Shown: one piece after another, positions 1 through 8,044 of the stretch
How positions within the stretch are numbered: the stretch's first letter is position 1
Layout: each line of letters opens with the position of its first letter
DNA from: Prasinococcaceae sp. CCMP 1430
Taxonomy: Eukaryota > Prasinodermophyta > Palmophyllophyceae > Prasinococcales > Prasinococcaceae
Direction of reading: 5' to 3'
NCBI GenBank assembly: GCA_013416795.1
Contig: RQSC01000854.1
Location: 1-25,479 of the forward strand
DNA: 25,479 bases
Program-made: the position numbers and the translations under genes
Notes under the pieces: generated by a model
Told to the model about the DNA's origin: nothing
The model's input: only the letters and a program-made list of their open reading frames with translations
The model's database searches: none

Positions 1-67
1 CCCCCGGCGCCGCCGCGGCCAGCAGCAGGGCGGCCGCGGCCACGAGCTCGCAGCGCGCGCGCGCCAT
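1..67 (-). CDS. Partial 5' end of a secreted or ER protein (signal peptide only)
   Basis: An ATG at 67 on the minus strand opens a frame that runs off the left edge after 22 codons. It reads as a short basic N-terminus (MARAR, then Cys-Glu) followed by an Ala/Leu-rich hydrophobic run, which is the layout of a signal peptide. The first five residues are the same as those of the PDI-like gene starting at 8932. It is head-to-head with the gene starting at 495. Nothing can be said about the mature protein. An out-of-frame GC-rich coincidence is possible over so short a length. Confidence 0.4.
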   Translation of the reverse strand, partial: MARARCELVAAAALLLAAAAPG

Positions 68-406
68 CTCGTCAGGCGGGAGGGGAGGAGAGGGCGACGC
101 GGTGAACGGACCGCGCGCGCCGCACGGTGTGCCACCTACGCGCGCGCGCGGCGCACACGCACGCCGCCAGCCACCCGCCACGCATCGCCGCGAGCGGATA
201 ATTTCAGCAGCGCTCTACGGAAGCGGAAGCGCCGCCGCCTCGCCCCAACCGCGCATTGATTGTGATGGGGCCGTCCCGCGAAGCGCGAGCGAAGTGCGCG
301 CCGAAACGCGCTCGAGCGGACGGGCGGATCAAAAAGGGTGCTCTCGAAAGAGCGTGGGGTCGGGTTCGGATTTCGATTTCGTCCGAACGCGAGGCCGATG
401 CGGTGA

Positions 407-469
407 TACCATGATGGTACGTACAGTACCATCTGATGGTAAACGGTACAGTACGTACGTTCGAACGTA
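407..469. repeat. Cluster of GTAC/ACCAT palindromes in a divergent intergenic region
   Basis: Three palindromes lie within 63 bases. At 407-419, TACCAT and ATGGTA flank one base. At 427-441, TACCATC and GATGGTA flank one base. At 456-469, TACGTTCGAACGTA is a perfect 14-base palindrome. GTAC recurs between them. The cluster sits just upstream of the start at 495, inside the 68-494 gap between two divergent genes; the rest of that gap is GC-rich without recognisable features. The TACCATC half-site reappears as an inverted repeat at 25347-25362. It may be a transcription-factor site or a hairpin; function unknown. Confidence 0.6.
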
Positions 470-494
470 GATCAAATTGAAGCCTGATTGGGCG

Positions 495-1232
495 ATGCAG
501 ACAGTGCTGTATGTCCGTAGGTCAAAGTGCATGCGAGCGCGCTCGCAGCGTTACGGCGTTTCTTTCGGCGGCGAGAGCGAAGGCGGGGGCGCCAGGAGTA
601 GCACTGGGTCGTGCGGCGGTGCGGGCGCGCGGGCCTGGGGGGCGCGCCGCGCTGCGGCGCGGCCGTCTGAAGGCGGCAGCGCGAACATACCCATCGGGAC
701 CGTTGGCATCCTCCTGTCCCCGACCACAACGGGGTGCCTCGTTGATCTGGTGCACACGACGAAGCTGTTCGCTCCCTGCGTCGAGATCAACGCATGGTTC
801 AAGCCCCTTTCCGCGTTTGACCCCGAGCGTTTCATCGTCACGTATGCGCTCGCGACCAACGGCGTCATCGCAGACCTGGACGCCGCCATGTTCAGCTCGG
901 GCAGGCTCGAAGTCACCGACGGCGCGAATCCGCCACAGCAAGGCGCGTGGACGCGAATCAAGTTTGTTACGGACCAGGCTGGCGCCGAAGGGAACACCGT
1001 CACTATGATCGCCAGTCAAGCTGGACAGTCAACGGTGTTTGACGCAATCACCGGAAGCAATACCTTTGGCTTCGCCACGGATGACATCGAGGTCTCGCTC
1101 GCCAGCTGCAGCGGCGCGCCTGCGCCGAGCTCTGCTGGTGAGGTCGGGGAGGGAGGGCCAGAAGATATCGAGCTGGACATCGACGAGACAGCCAACGGCG
1201 ACGCTGAGACGGCGGGCAGCGACGGCGTCTGA
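495..1232 (+). CDS. Hypothetical protein, acidic C-terminus
   Basis: The frame encodes 245 residues from the ATG at 495 and is not recognised. The first 60 or so residues are Gly/Ala/Arg-rich and may be 5' UTR or include an unseen intron. From about residue 63 the composition becomes that of an ordinary globular protein, with alternating hydrophobic and polar stretches that look beta-rich and several Cys (ILLSPTTTGCLVDLV, VTYALATNGVIADLD, FGFATDDIEVSLASC). The last 35 residues are acidic (EGGPEDIELDIDE) and probably disordered. A jelly-roll or lectin-like domain is a guess from the strand pattern only. The start codon is uncertain. A palindrome cluster lies just upstream. Confidence 0.5.
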   Translation: MQTVLYVRRSKCMRARSQRYGVSFGGESEGGGARSSTGSCGGAGARAWGARRAAARPSEGGSANIPIGTVGILLSPTTTGCLVDLVHTTKLFAPCVEINAWFKPLSAFDPERFIVTYALATNGVIADLDAAMFSSGRLEVTDGANPPQQGAWTRIKFVTDQAGAEGNTVTMIASQAGQSTVFDAITGSNTFGFATDDIEVSLASCSGAPAPSSAGEVGEGGPEDIELDIDETANGDAETAGSDGV

Positions 1233-1391
1233 TTGAACGCACGTGCTGTGCCACCGCACGCGGATGCGAGAGCCGCGCAGCCGCGCCTGTGAGCCACGGG
1301 GAGCCACGCTCTTTTCCCTCAGTGTCCGGCAGGCTGCGCAGGGCCGTCAACGTGTTAATTGCTAACCACTATCGCCAACGTGAAAAGTAAA

Positions 1392-1392
1392 N
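1392..1392. other. Probable assembly gap (single N)
   Basis: A lone N is followed at once by an open RGG-repeat frame that has no start codon or family N-terminus upstream. The 1233-1391 stretch before it holds no matching coding sequence. It is read as a collapsed scaffold gap, not a single ambiguous base. Confidence 0.6.
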
Positions 1393-1393
1393 G

Positions 1394-1903
1394 CGCGGGC
1401 GTGGCGGCGGGCGCGGCGGCGGGCGCGGCGGGTACGGTGGCCGCGGCATGCCCGGAGCTTTCCCGGGCGGCGGGCCACAGATGGGTCGCAACGCCGGCCT
1501 GTTCATGGGGGGAAACATGCACGCAGGCGCGCGCCAGATGATCAATCAGAGCCTAGGCCAGGGCCAGCGGCAGAGCCAGGGCGGGGCAGGCGCGTCTTTC
1601 CCATCGCAGGGCGCAGCGTATGTGCCGCACGGCATGCCGGCGATGGCGCCACCGCCGACGCAGTACGGCCAGCAGTACGGCCAGCGCCAGCAGGTGCCGC
1701 AGATGCAGATGGGCTACGGCTTCCAGCAGCAGCACCGCCAGCACCAGCCACCGCCGCAGGTCCCCCAGCAGTGGGCTGGGCCTGGGTACGCCGGACAGCA
1801 GGGCGTCATGCCGCCCGGCATGATGCCGCCGCAGCAGTTCCCCCCGCAAGGCGGCTACCCACCGCAGGGCGGCCCTCCACAGGACCCGCGCCGGCGGTTC
1901 TGA
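1394..1903 (+). CDS. C-terminal part of an RGG-box, Gln/Pro/Gly-rich RNA-binding-type protein (5' truncated)
   Basis: The frame is open from the N at 1392 and gives 169 residues. The first 18 or so are an RGG box made of RG, RGGG and RGGYGGRG units, the usual arginine-methylated RNA-binding motif. The remainder is low complexity: Gly/Met/Gln, then YGQQYGQRQQ, then PPQ/PPG repeats, ending PPQDPRRRF. This layout is common at the C-terminus of hnRNP-, Scd6- or PABP-like RNA-binding proteins and often drives condensate formation. The folded N-terminal domain that would name the gene is lost at the gap, so the family is open. An internal ATG at 1448 is probably not the true start, because the RGG box continues upstream in frame. 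The 3' end faces the LRR-SOUL gene. Confidence 0.65.
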   Translation, partial: RGRGGGRGGGRGGYGGRGMPGAFPGGGPQMGRNAGLFMGGNMHAGARQMINQSLGQGQRQSQGGAGASFPSQGAAYVPHGMPAMAPPPTQYGQQYGQRQQVPQMQMGYGFQQQHRQHQPPPQVPQQWAGPGYAGQQGVMPPGMMPPQQFPPQGGYPPQGGPPQDPRRRF

Positions 1904-1961
1904 GGCGGTGCCGCGGCGACCGGACTGCGCGCTGGAGCTCGCAGCATCGGGACCCTCTCCA

Positions 1962-2003
1962 TCTCTCTCTCTCTAGAGCTAGAGCTAGAGCTAGAGCTAG
2001 ACT
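1962..2003. repeat. (TC)n followed by (TAGAGC)n microsatellite
   Basis: A short TC run leads into four tandem TAGAGC units from 1974 and a fifth broken one. It lies in the presumed 3' UTR of the RGG gene, between two convergent genes. Confidence 0.85.
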
Positions 2004-2123
2004 AGCCGCAGATCTGATGCCGTGTGTACGACGTACAATAGCCATTAGTGACACCCCATCATGCTGTACAAGTATCTTTCGTTCTTTACAACAACAGTGC
2101 ACCCTCGGAGCCTTAGCGTCGCC

Positions 2124-3106
2124 TCACACGCTTGCGCTGGCGCACGCGCTTGGGCTGAGCGGCAGCAGGATCTCGTTGTGCCTGCCCGAGGGCGTGTACG
2201 GGTCATCGTACTGCGCGACGACGAACGCTGACGCATCGAATACCCACCCGCCGTCTTCCAGCTCCTGCGCGAGTGCAGCGCTCTCAGCGATGATGTTGGT
2301 GTCCTTGGCGTGGCCGCCGAACCCACGCACCGCCACGCACGAGAGCGCTGCGCCCGTGGGCTCGAGCGCCACCTGCGCGTCGGTCGGCTTCGGCGCGTCG
2401 CCTTGCAGTTTGGCGGGCACCGAGAATGCGACCTTGAAATGGCTCTTGCAGAAGGGCCCCGCGCCGGCCTCGATGCGCGTCCACACGGGCGCGGTCATAT
2501 CGATCTTCGTGCCGTCGGCGTTGGCGCCGCTGATGTAGCCGAAGAGGTGCTCGAAGCCCTCGTAGGTGGCCTCCTCGAACGCCTCGCCCAGCTTGTCGAC
2601 GCTGTAAGTCGCCCAGAGATGGTCGGCCGGGTACGCGCGCACGCCGAACCTGGTCGAGTTGGGCGCGCGCATGGTGCGCGAGGGCGGGCACTCGACCGCG
2701 GCGCACTCGGGCGGCTGCGGCTCGCCGCGGCCGGCGGCGGCGCTCGGCGGGACCGTCTCCGTACAACACCAGCCTTGAGGCCACGCCGCTCACCTGCTGA
2801 AGCTCGGCGAGGCCAACCGGCGCGTTCGCGCGCGCCTGTGCGCTCGCCGATTCTCGGCCGTTTGGCGCGGGTTCGTCCTGCTCGCCTCTCATTGCCGCTG
2901 CCCACTGCCTCGTGATCGCCTCAAGGTCCTGGTCACGCTGCGTCTTCCTCTCAGCCGCGCCGGACTGCTCACCGACGGCAGCCCGGTCCTCCTCGGTGAC
3001 GGGCACAAGGTCGAGCGTCTGCAGCCAGGGTACCTTCGCTACGATGGTGGATCTGTAGAGATCCTTCTGCGCAGCTACGACCGCGGGATTGCCTTCGAGT
3101 GCCAGC
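2124..3106 (-). CDS. LRR C-terminal cap spliced to a SOUL heme-binding domain (5' truncated by gap)
   Basis: The proposed join is 3106-2794 and 2714-2124, giving at least 300 residues. The first exon carries a leucine-rich-repeat C-terminal cap (LALEGNP, YRSTIV, VPWLQTLDLVPVTEEDR). A charged helix with a Gln/Arg/Glu-rich stretch follows and ends ELQQ. Its last codons are followed by CAG|GTGAGC. The 79-base intron ends GCCGCAG at 2715 and is phase 0 on both sides. The second exon (196 residues) matches SOUL/HEBP proteins, which bind heme or tetrapyrrole: FGVRAYPADHLWATYSVD, FEHLFGYISGAN, KIDMTAPVWTRI, GPFCKSHFKVAFSVP and AVRGFGG. The LRR frame has no stop before the SOUL exon, and the SOUL frame meets TGA exactly at the donor, so splicing is needed to join them. 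The SOUL assignment is firm; the fusion is inferred. Two neighbouring genes with a missing 3' or 5' end is the alternative. Confidence 0.7.
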
Positions 3107-3107
3107 N
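3107..3107. other. Probable assembly gap (single N)
   Basis: Minus-strand LRR coding sequence stops at this N. Beyond it no LRR residues can be read in any minus frame, and the plus-strand glycosyltransferase begins within 200 bases. The missing N-terminal repeats of the LRR gene therefore have no room unless sequence is absent here. A pure G-tract at 3151-3164 nearby could have hindered assembly. Confidence 0.6.
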
Positions 3108-3150
3108 TGCGGCGCGGGCGGGCGCTTGCGCCCCAGCGCGTGCGTAGGAA

Positions 3151-3164
3151 GGGGGGGGGAGGGG
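3151..3164 (+). repeat. G-tract upstream of the GT31-like gene
   Basis: Nine Gs, one A and four Gs lie about 125 bases before the start codon at 3290. Similar tracts occur before the genes at 9530 and 23573. Confidence 0.8.
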
Positions 3165-3289
3165 ACGTGCCAGAGCTGGAGCCGCGCGCGCGGCGGGCGG
3201 CGGTGCTGCCTGTAGGGCCGAGCGAGGCGGCGGCGCGCGCCGCTCGAGCGTGCTTGCGCTGAAGCGCGCGCAGGCGGGCGGTGGCGGCC

Positions 3290-4603
3290 ATGCCAAGTCC
3301 GATGGGACGGCGCAGACTCGCCGTCAGGGCGGGCGACAGACTGCTGATCGCCGCGGTGCTCGCTGCGGTGGTGGTGGCGTCGGCAGCAGGGGTGGCGAGT
3401 CCATCCGACAGCGGCGTGCGCGAGCTCGAGCGCGCGGATGACACGAGAGGGCGCGCCGCCGTTGCTGGTGAAGGAGGAGGGCCCCTCACGGACGCCTCTG
3501 GGGTGGAGGTGCTGATGCGCGGGGTGGTGAGCAGGGTGTCCAAGCACAAACAGCAGTCTGCAAACGACGGGGTTTCGCGGCGAAGCGCCCTCGGCGAATC
3601 TGTGGTCTGCATGCTGCCTGCCAATCGACATGAGACCAACCTAGGCGCGTGGTTCGCTGCGAACCACCGCTGCACGCGCGTGATCATTCTGATTGCCGAT
3701 CCGGGCGTCTCAGAGGGGGAGCTGCCAGCAAATGCTGAGGGCGAGCGCTGCGCTGCGGCGCAGCGGGCAGCAGAGCGGAGGAGGGCGGTGGGCGCTTCTG
3801 AGCTGCCAGATATTGAGTGCGCGACCGTCAATGTCGTTCTGCCCTCTGGACGCGCCGACTCCTCGCAGAATGTGTGGGAGAAGCTCATGGCGTCGTGGTT
3901 GTGGATGGCGCGCGCACACGCGTCGGGGCACCGCATGCTGCGCGGCTCGAGGTGGGTGCTTAAGCTCGACGTCGATGGCATCGCCCTTCCTGCCAACTTC
4001 GAAAGACTCGCGCGAGAGCAGGGGTGGGACGCAAACGCAACGACGCATCCGTGGTACGTCGGGCACACGCTGACATATCGCGTGCTGATGCAGAACGGGC
4101 CGCCATTCAATGTCGGGCAGTATGCCCTTAGCATCGGCGCCGTGCGCGCAGTAGCGCCTCACCTGCGGAAGGCCATCGCCGCGATGGACGCAATGTCGGT
4201 GAGGAATGACCCCGCGTTCCAGCAGTACAAAGAAGCAGAGGGGCTTGCTCTCATGGAGCCCAACAGCTACTGCGCAAACACGGGGGGGTCGCACGCCGAC
4301 GATTTCATCATTGCCGCCTGCCTGGGCCTCGCGGACATCCGGGCGACGCCTGCTGTCGACTCGCTCGGCCGCCACTACTTCCTGCCCTTCAACCCGCGTG
4401 CTCATCGCTGGCAACCGTACGCCGAGCACGACGCCACAAACCCCATGAAGTCATGGTTCTGGGAAGGCAAGACGCGTGCGCAGTCGGAGGAGGCGTGCTG
4501 CGCGCCGCGCGTGGTTGCAATCCACGGGTTCAAGGAGGAACGCTCGCTCCTCGAATGGGGCTTTGTGATCGACCTTGTCCAGACTTCGACTTCGTTCGAC
4601 TGA
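3290..4603 (+). CDS. GT31 (C1GalT/Fringe-like) beta-1,3-glycosyltransferase, type II membrane protein
   Basis: This intronless gene encodes 437 residues from the ATG at 3290 in a GCGGCCATG context. A basic N-terminus (MGRRRLAVR) and a hydrophobic segment at about 18-36 form a Golgi/ER signal anchor with the catalytic part lumenal. The fold is that of core-1 galactosyltransferase and Fringe relatives: WEKLMASWLWMARA, RWVLKLDVDG with the metal-binding D227-V-D229, WYVGHTLTYR, FNVGQYALS, the ADDFIIAACL block and DSLGRHYFLPFNP. The CC pair near the end (EACCAPRVVAIHG) sits where C1GalT-type enzymes also have adjacent Cys. These enzymes transfer a sugar from a nucleotide donor to glycoprotein or glycolipid acceptors. 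The donor, acceptor and linkage cannot be told here. The family call is good; C1GalT function itself is not shown. Confidence 0.8.
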   Translation: MPSPMGRRRLAVRAGDRLLIAAVLAAVVVASAAGVASPSDSGVRELERADDTRGRAAVAGEGGGPLTDASGVEVLMRGVVSRVSKHKQQSANDGVSRRSALGESVVCMLPANRHETNLGAWFAANHRCTRVIILIADPGVSEGELPANAEGERCAAAQRAAERRRAVGASELPDIECATVNVVLPSGRADSSQNVWEKLMASWLWMARAHASGHRMLRGSRWVLKLDVDGIALPANFERLAREQGWDANATTHPWYVGHTLTYRVLMQNGPPFNVGQYALSIGAVRAVAPHLRKAIAAMDAMSVRNDPAFQQYKEAEGLALMEPNSYCANTGGSHADDFIIAACLGLADIRATPAVDSLGRHYFLPFNPRAHRWQPYAEHDATNPMKSWFWEGKTRAQSEEACCAPRVVAIHGFKEERSLLEWGFVIDLVQTSTSFD

Positions 4604-4781
4604 GGAGCGGTGCCGACCGTGGGGCAGTAGACGCTGACATGACAGTGTGATGACTCTCAGGCAAGCGCATCGTAGGATCGACAAACATGGCCGCAGTCCA
4701 TTTGCTCCGGCTCGGTCTTCATTAAAGGATGCTGTGACGCTGTGACGCTCGGGCGCGGTGGCGGCTTAGCACGCGCGGCGT

Positions 4782-5972
4782 CTATGGCAGCGCAAGCGAG
4801 CCAAGCATGGCTTCTCTTGAGGCGCCGGTCACCTCCTGGACGGCGCCCGGCTTGCCGTGCAACCACAGCCAGCCGAGCGCAGCAAAGCACGCCGCCTCGC
4901 GCGCGTCGGGAGGGATGCCGTCGCGCGCGCCGGCGCCCCTGCCCAGCGCTCGGACGGTCCACCGCTCGCCCATCTCCTCCTGCAGATACCGTAGCATCGC
5001 TGCATTATGAGCGCCGCCCCCAGCGACCAGCAGCTCGCGCGGCGCGGCGTCGCCAACGAGCCCAGCACGCCCGCACGCTCTCAACACCGCCTCGGCCGCC
5101 AGCCTGGCCGTCACCCGCGCCAGGGTCGCGCAGCCATCGGCGGCGCTCAGGCCGTCCACGTGGGCCGCGATGAGCGCCTCGCGCCGCGGAGGCCTGTAGT
5201 CCAGGCTCTCGCCCAGCGCCGACGGGCGGCACGCGTCCGCGAGCGCCACCGCGCGCGCCTCGTCGACGCTTCCCGCCAGCGCGAGCATCCCGCCCTCATC
5301 GAAGTCGACCCCGGCGGCTTGCCGGCACCAGTGATCGAGCAGGCAGTTGCCGGGGCCCGCATCCTCAGCCTCGGGCGCAGCGCCACGCTCAGCTGGCGGC
5401 AGCGCGGTCACGTTCGCCACGCCGCCGATGTTCAGTAGCGCGACCGCATCAAGTCGCCGCGAGAAGAGCAGCCTGTCAGCCGCAGGCACCAGGGGTGCGC
5501 CCTGCCCGCCCAATGCGATGTCGGCACTGCGCAGATTCCACAGCACCGGCAGGCCCAGCCTCGCTGCCAGCGCACCCCCATCGCCGATCTGTGCAGTCCA
5601 GCCCGCCGCCGGCGCGTGGCCGATGGTCTGTCCATGCGACACCACGAGGTCTACCTGACCCTCCAGCTCCTCGGCGGCCAGGAAGGCATGCACCGCGGTG
5701 GCCACGAAGCCGCTATATTCGAAGCTGAGCTCGAAGGCGTTGCGCGCGGACCCCTCCCCGGCGGCGGCGAGCCTCGCGCCAAGGCCGCCGTCGCCGCCGC
5801 GCAGCGGAGCGCTGCCGTGCGCGAGCAGCTCCCACGCGCCGCCAGCGGCGGCGGGCGCGAAGCGCAGCACGGCCACGTCCAATGCGTCGCACGAGGTGCC
5901 CGTCATGAGCCCTGCGACGGTGCACGGCTCGGAGCGCGGCCAGCGACAGAGCGATGCCAGCGAGGGCGCCAT
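4782..5972 (-). CDS. anmK: Anhydro-N-acetylmuramic acid kinase (AnmK family)
   Basis: The product has 396 residues from the ATG at 5972; the open frame extends further upstream, but without family sequence. AnmK cleaves the 1,6-anhydro ring of anhydro-MurNAc and phosphorylates it to MurNAc-6-phosphate, a step in recycling bacterial peptidoglycan. Family blocks occur in order: GLMTGTSCDALD (21-32, phosphate loop), SHGQTIGH (112-119), AQIGDGG, ADIALGGQGAPLVP (150-163, containing the Asp of the conserved D-x-A-x-GGQGAP block), LNIGGVANVT (180-189), GPGNCLLDHW, and GGGAHN near residue 318. Length is normal for bacterial AnmK (about 370). Two positions in the first loop differ from the usual GxMSGTSxDGxD: Thr for Ser and Ala for Gly. 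No intron and no clear targeting peptide is seen. Flanking genes are eukaryotic, so bacterial contamination is unlikely and an old transfer is the simplest origin. It is divergent from the ankyrin gene 276 bases away. Confidence 0.9.
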   Translation of the reverse strand: MAPSLASLCRWPRSEPCTVAGLMTGTSCDALDVAVLRFAPAAAGGAWELLAHGSAPLRGGDGGLGARLAAAGEGSARNAFELSFEYSGFVATAVHAFLAAEELEGQVDLVVSHGQTIGHAPAAGWTAQIGDGGALAARLGLPVLWNLRSADIALGGQGAPLVPAADRLLFSRRLDAVALLNIGGVANVTALPPAERGAAPEAEDAGPGNCLLDHWCRQAAGVDFDEGGMLALAGSVDEARAVALADACRPSALGESLDYRPPRREALIAAHVDGLSAADGCATLARVTARLAAEAVLRACGRAGLVGDAAPRELLVAGGGAHNAAMLRYLQEEMGERWTVRALGRGAGARDGIPPDAREAACFAALGWLWLHGKPGAVQEVTGASREAMLGSLALP

Positions 5973-6248
5973 GGAGAGCGCTGTCGCCAGAGACGACGCA
6001 CAGAGGTGGAGGGCTCTAGTCGCCCCACCCTGCGGCACTGCAGCCCTGCCACGGGCGCGTGCGGGCGAGCCCAGGCGCTCTCGCCATGCAGGGCGATGCG
6101 CGGCCTGCGGCCGCGCCGCGCTGCTGGCGGGGGCGCGCCCCGGCCAACGCAGCGCGCGCAGGCCAGGCAGCTGCCCCGCGCCACGGCCGCGGGCCACCGC
6201 AGCTGGTCGCCGAGCGAGTAGGCGGCGGCACCGGTGGCGCGGGGCGTG

Positions 6249-7961
6249 ATGGCAGGGGCGGTGGGCGGCGCCCCACCGCCTTCATGCGAGCTGGACGCGC
6301 TGGCGGACGGCGCGCTGTTCGAGCCGCTCGAGCGTGCGCTCGCGGAGGCGTGCCGCGCCGTCGGCGGCGGCGAGCTCGCAGCGGCCGCATCGCGCAAGCG
6401 CTCGCTTTTGCGGCGGCGCGGCGACGAGGATGGACCCGACTGGGAGTGGCGCGGCGCGCGCGCGGCGTTCATGTGCTTGGCGTCGATGCAGCGGCGCTTG
6501 TACGAGCGAGGAGCTGTCCGCGGAGCTGAGCCGCCGCCGCCGGGTGTGCTGTGCACCGCGGTGTCCGAATTCGGCACACGCCGCGAGAAGCGCTTCGGCT
6601 CCGCTGATGAGCTGGCGTCGGCCATCGTCGACCAATTGAGTGACGCCGTGCAACAGCAGCAAGGCTGGCAGCACGGCCTGCAGCAGCGCGAGCAGCCGGA
6701 TAAGGCAGGCGCACCAGCGGTTCGCATCGCCCGCGCTGCGGTCTGCGCGGGCGGCCTTGTGAAGGTGACAACAGGCGTGCAGCTCGAGCGCCAGCGAGCG
6801 CTGGGCGGGGTCATGTGCGCCGAGTGCGGCCGCTTCCTACGCGGTGAACGCGGACTGCGAATGCACCAGCAGGTGGCGCACGGCGCCACGTACGAGGCGT
6901 CCGCCGCTGAGGCGCGCAACGCGTGCCGCGCCCTCCAGGTGCTCTCAGGGACGGCGGGGGCTGTGCCGGGGGTGGCGGCGCAACCGAGCTCGCGTGCCGA
7001 GGCCGGCAAAGGTGGTTCGCCGGAGGGTGCGGGCACCGTTCCATCGCACGCTGCGCTCACGCAGGCGTGGGCTGCTGAGGCGCGCGCGCGCGAGGCGCGC
7101 CGCGCCTGGCTGCCACCCGCACTTGAGGCGGCGCGCACGAACGACGTGCAAGCGCTTGAGCGCTGTGGTGCCGCGGCCGCGCTCGCTGCGCGCGATCGCT
7201 TTGGCGCGACTGCGCTGCACTGGGCGGCGGGCGCCGGTGCGCTGGGGTGTGTCAAGTGGATGGTCGAGACTGCGGGCGTGGATGCTGGCGAGGCACAAGT
7301 CGGCGGGCGCGGCTGTGGCGTCGGGCGCACCGCCGTGCACTGGGCCGCACGCAACGGACACCTTGACGTGGCGCGCTACCTGGTCGAGGAGCACGGTGCC
7401 ACCGCCAACGCGGTCACCATTGATGGCACCACGCCACTGCACCTGGCCGTCTGGCGCGGCCGCCTCGAGCTCGTGCGCTGGCTCGTGCGCGACGGCGGCG
7501 CAGACCTGCATGCGACCAATGACCACGGCTGCAATGCGGCCCAGTGGGCAGCGCAGACTGGCGATATTCGCACAATAGCTTGGCTGCACGAGGAAGGCCT
7601 GGACCTGCATCTGCTCAATTCCAACGCTCACAGCCTGGTGTATAAGGCCGCCGTCAAGGGGCGCGCGCGCATGTGCCGCTGGCTCCTGCAGACCGCCGGC
7701 CTCGCTGGCGTGCAGCTTAGCGCCGACGCCGACGGTAATACGCCCGCCAAAATGGCGGGGGCGGAGGGCTACGAGCGGCTTGCGGCGTGGCTCGGCGAGG
7801 CCGAGGCCGCCGCGCGCGCGGCGCCGCATCTCGATGGCGCTGCGCTCGTGGACGCCGCTGACGCGATCGAGGGAGCGTGGACAGCAGCTACGGAAGAAGA
7901 GGACAGCATGCCTGACGCCCGCGCTCGCTGCGAAGGCAGCGACAGCGACGGTAGCTCCTAG
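6249..7961 (+). CDS. C2H2 zinc-finger and ankyrin-repeat protein
   Basis: The gene is intronless and encodes 570 residues from the ATG at 6249. It has three parts. An N-terminal region of about 185 residues carries a charged helix (DALADGALFEPLERALAEA) and a segment that looks conserved (WEWRGARAAFMCLASMQRRLY). A single C2H2 finger follows: C190, C193, H206 and H211, with the arginine-rich loop GRFLRGERGLRMHQQ. Ankyrin repeats run from about residue 317 to 505, with the TALHWAA, TAVHWAARNGHLDVARYLVE, TPLHLAVWRGRLELVRWLV and AAQWAAQTGDIRTIAWL consensus. The tail is acidic and Ser/Asp-rich. Ankyrin repeats bind proteins and the finger may bind nucleic acid or protein. No catalytic domain is visible. 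It is divergent from the AnmK gene and convergent with the PDI-like gene. Confidence 0.85.
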   Translation: MAGAVGGAPPPSCELDALADGALFEPLERALAEACRAVGGGELAAAASRKRSLLRRRGDEDGPDWEWRGARAAFMCLASMQRRLYERGAVRGAEPPPPGVLCTAVSEFGTRREKRFGSADELASAIVDQLSDAVQQQQGWQHGLQQREQPDKAGAPAVRIARAAVCAGGLVKVTTGVQLERQRALGGVMCAECGRFLRGERGLRMHQQVAHGATYEASAAEARNACRALQVLSGTAGAVPGVAAQPSSRAEAGKGGSPEGAGTVPSHAALTQAWAAEARAREARRAWLPPALEAARTNDVQALERCGAAAALAARDRFGATALHWAAGAGALGCVKWMVETAGVDAGEAQVGGRGCGVGRTAVHWAARNGHLDVARYLVEEHGATANAVTIDGTTPLHLAVWRGRLELVRWLVRDGGADLHATNDHGCNAAQWAAQTGDIRTIAWLHEEGLDLHLLNSNAHSLVYKAAVKGRARMCRWLLQTAGLAGVQLSADADGNTPAKMAGAEGYERLAAWLGEAEAAARAAPHLDGAALVDAADAIEGAWTAATEEEDSMPDARARCEGSDSDGSS

Positions 7962-8020
7962 GCCCAACAACGGAAATCTCGCGCGTGAGAACGTGTGTCG
8001 GCGCTCTTGTTACCATACTG

Positions 8021-8044
8021 TAGTACTATCTTTGACTAGTACTA
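8021..8044. repeat. Direct repeat of the palindrome TAGTACTA
   Basis: Two copies of TAGTACTA, at 8021-8028 and 8037-8044, are separated by eight bases in the 130-base space between the convergent ankyrin and PDI-like genes. TACCAT lies just upstream. It may be part of a two-way 3'-end signal. Confidence 0.6.

Noticed and set aside
1340-1391. Intron branch point TGCTAAC before the N at 1392
   Set aside because: The motif is present at about 1362-1368, but no acceptor AG in phase with the RGG frame follows, and the N hides the junction.
2284-4134. 616-codon minus-strand open frame spanning the N at 3107
   Set aside because: Only the 2794-3106 part is family-like; the rest is the reverse of the GT31-like gene or the wrong frame of SOUL.
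4782-5972. Bacterial contamination as explanation for AnmK
   Set aside because: Base composition matches the neighbours, no gap lies within it, and it sits between eukaryotic-type genes that are continuous with it.
5903-7354. Long minus-strand open frame opposite the ankyrin gene
   Set aside because: Low-complexity Ala/Arg/Ser composition typical of the reverse strand of GC-rich coding DNA; the plus strand encodes clear ankyrin repeats and overlaps the AnmK 5' end.
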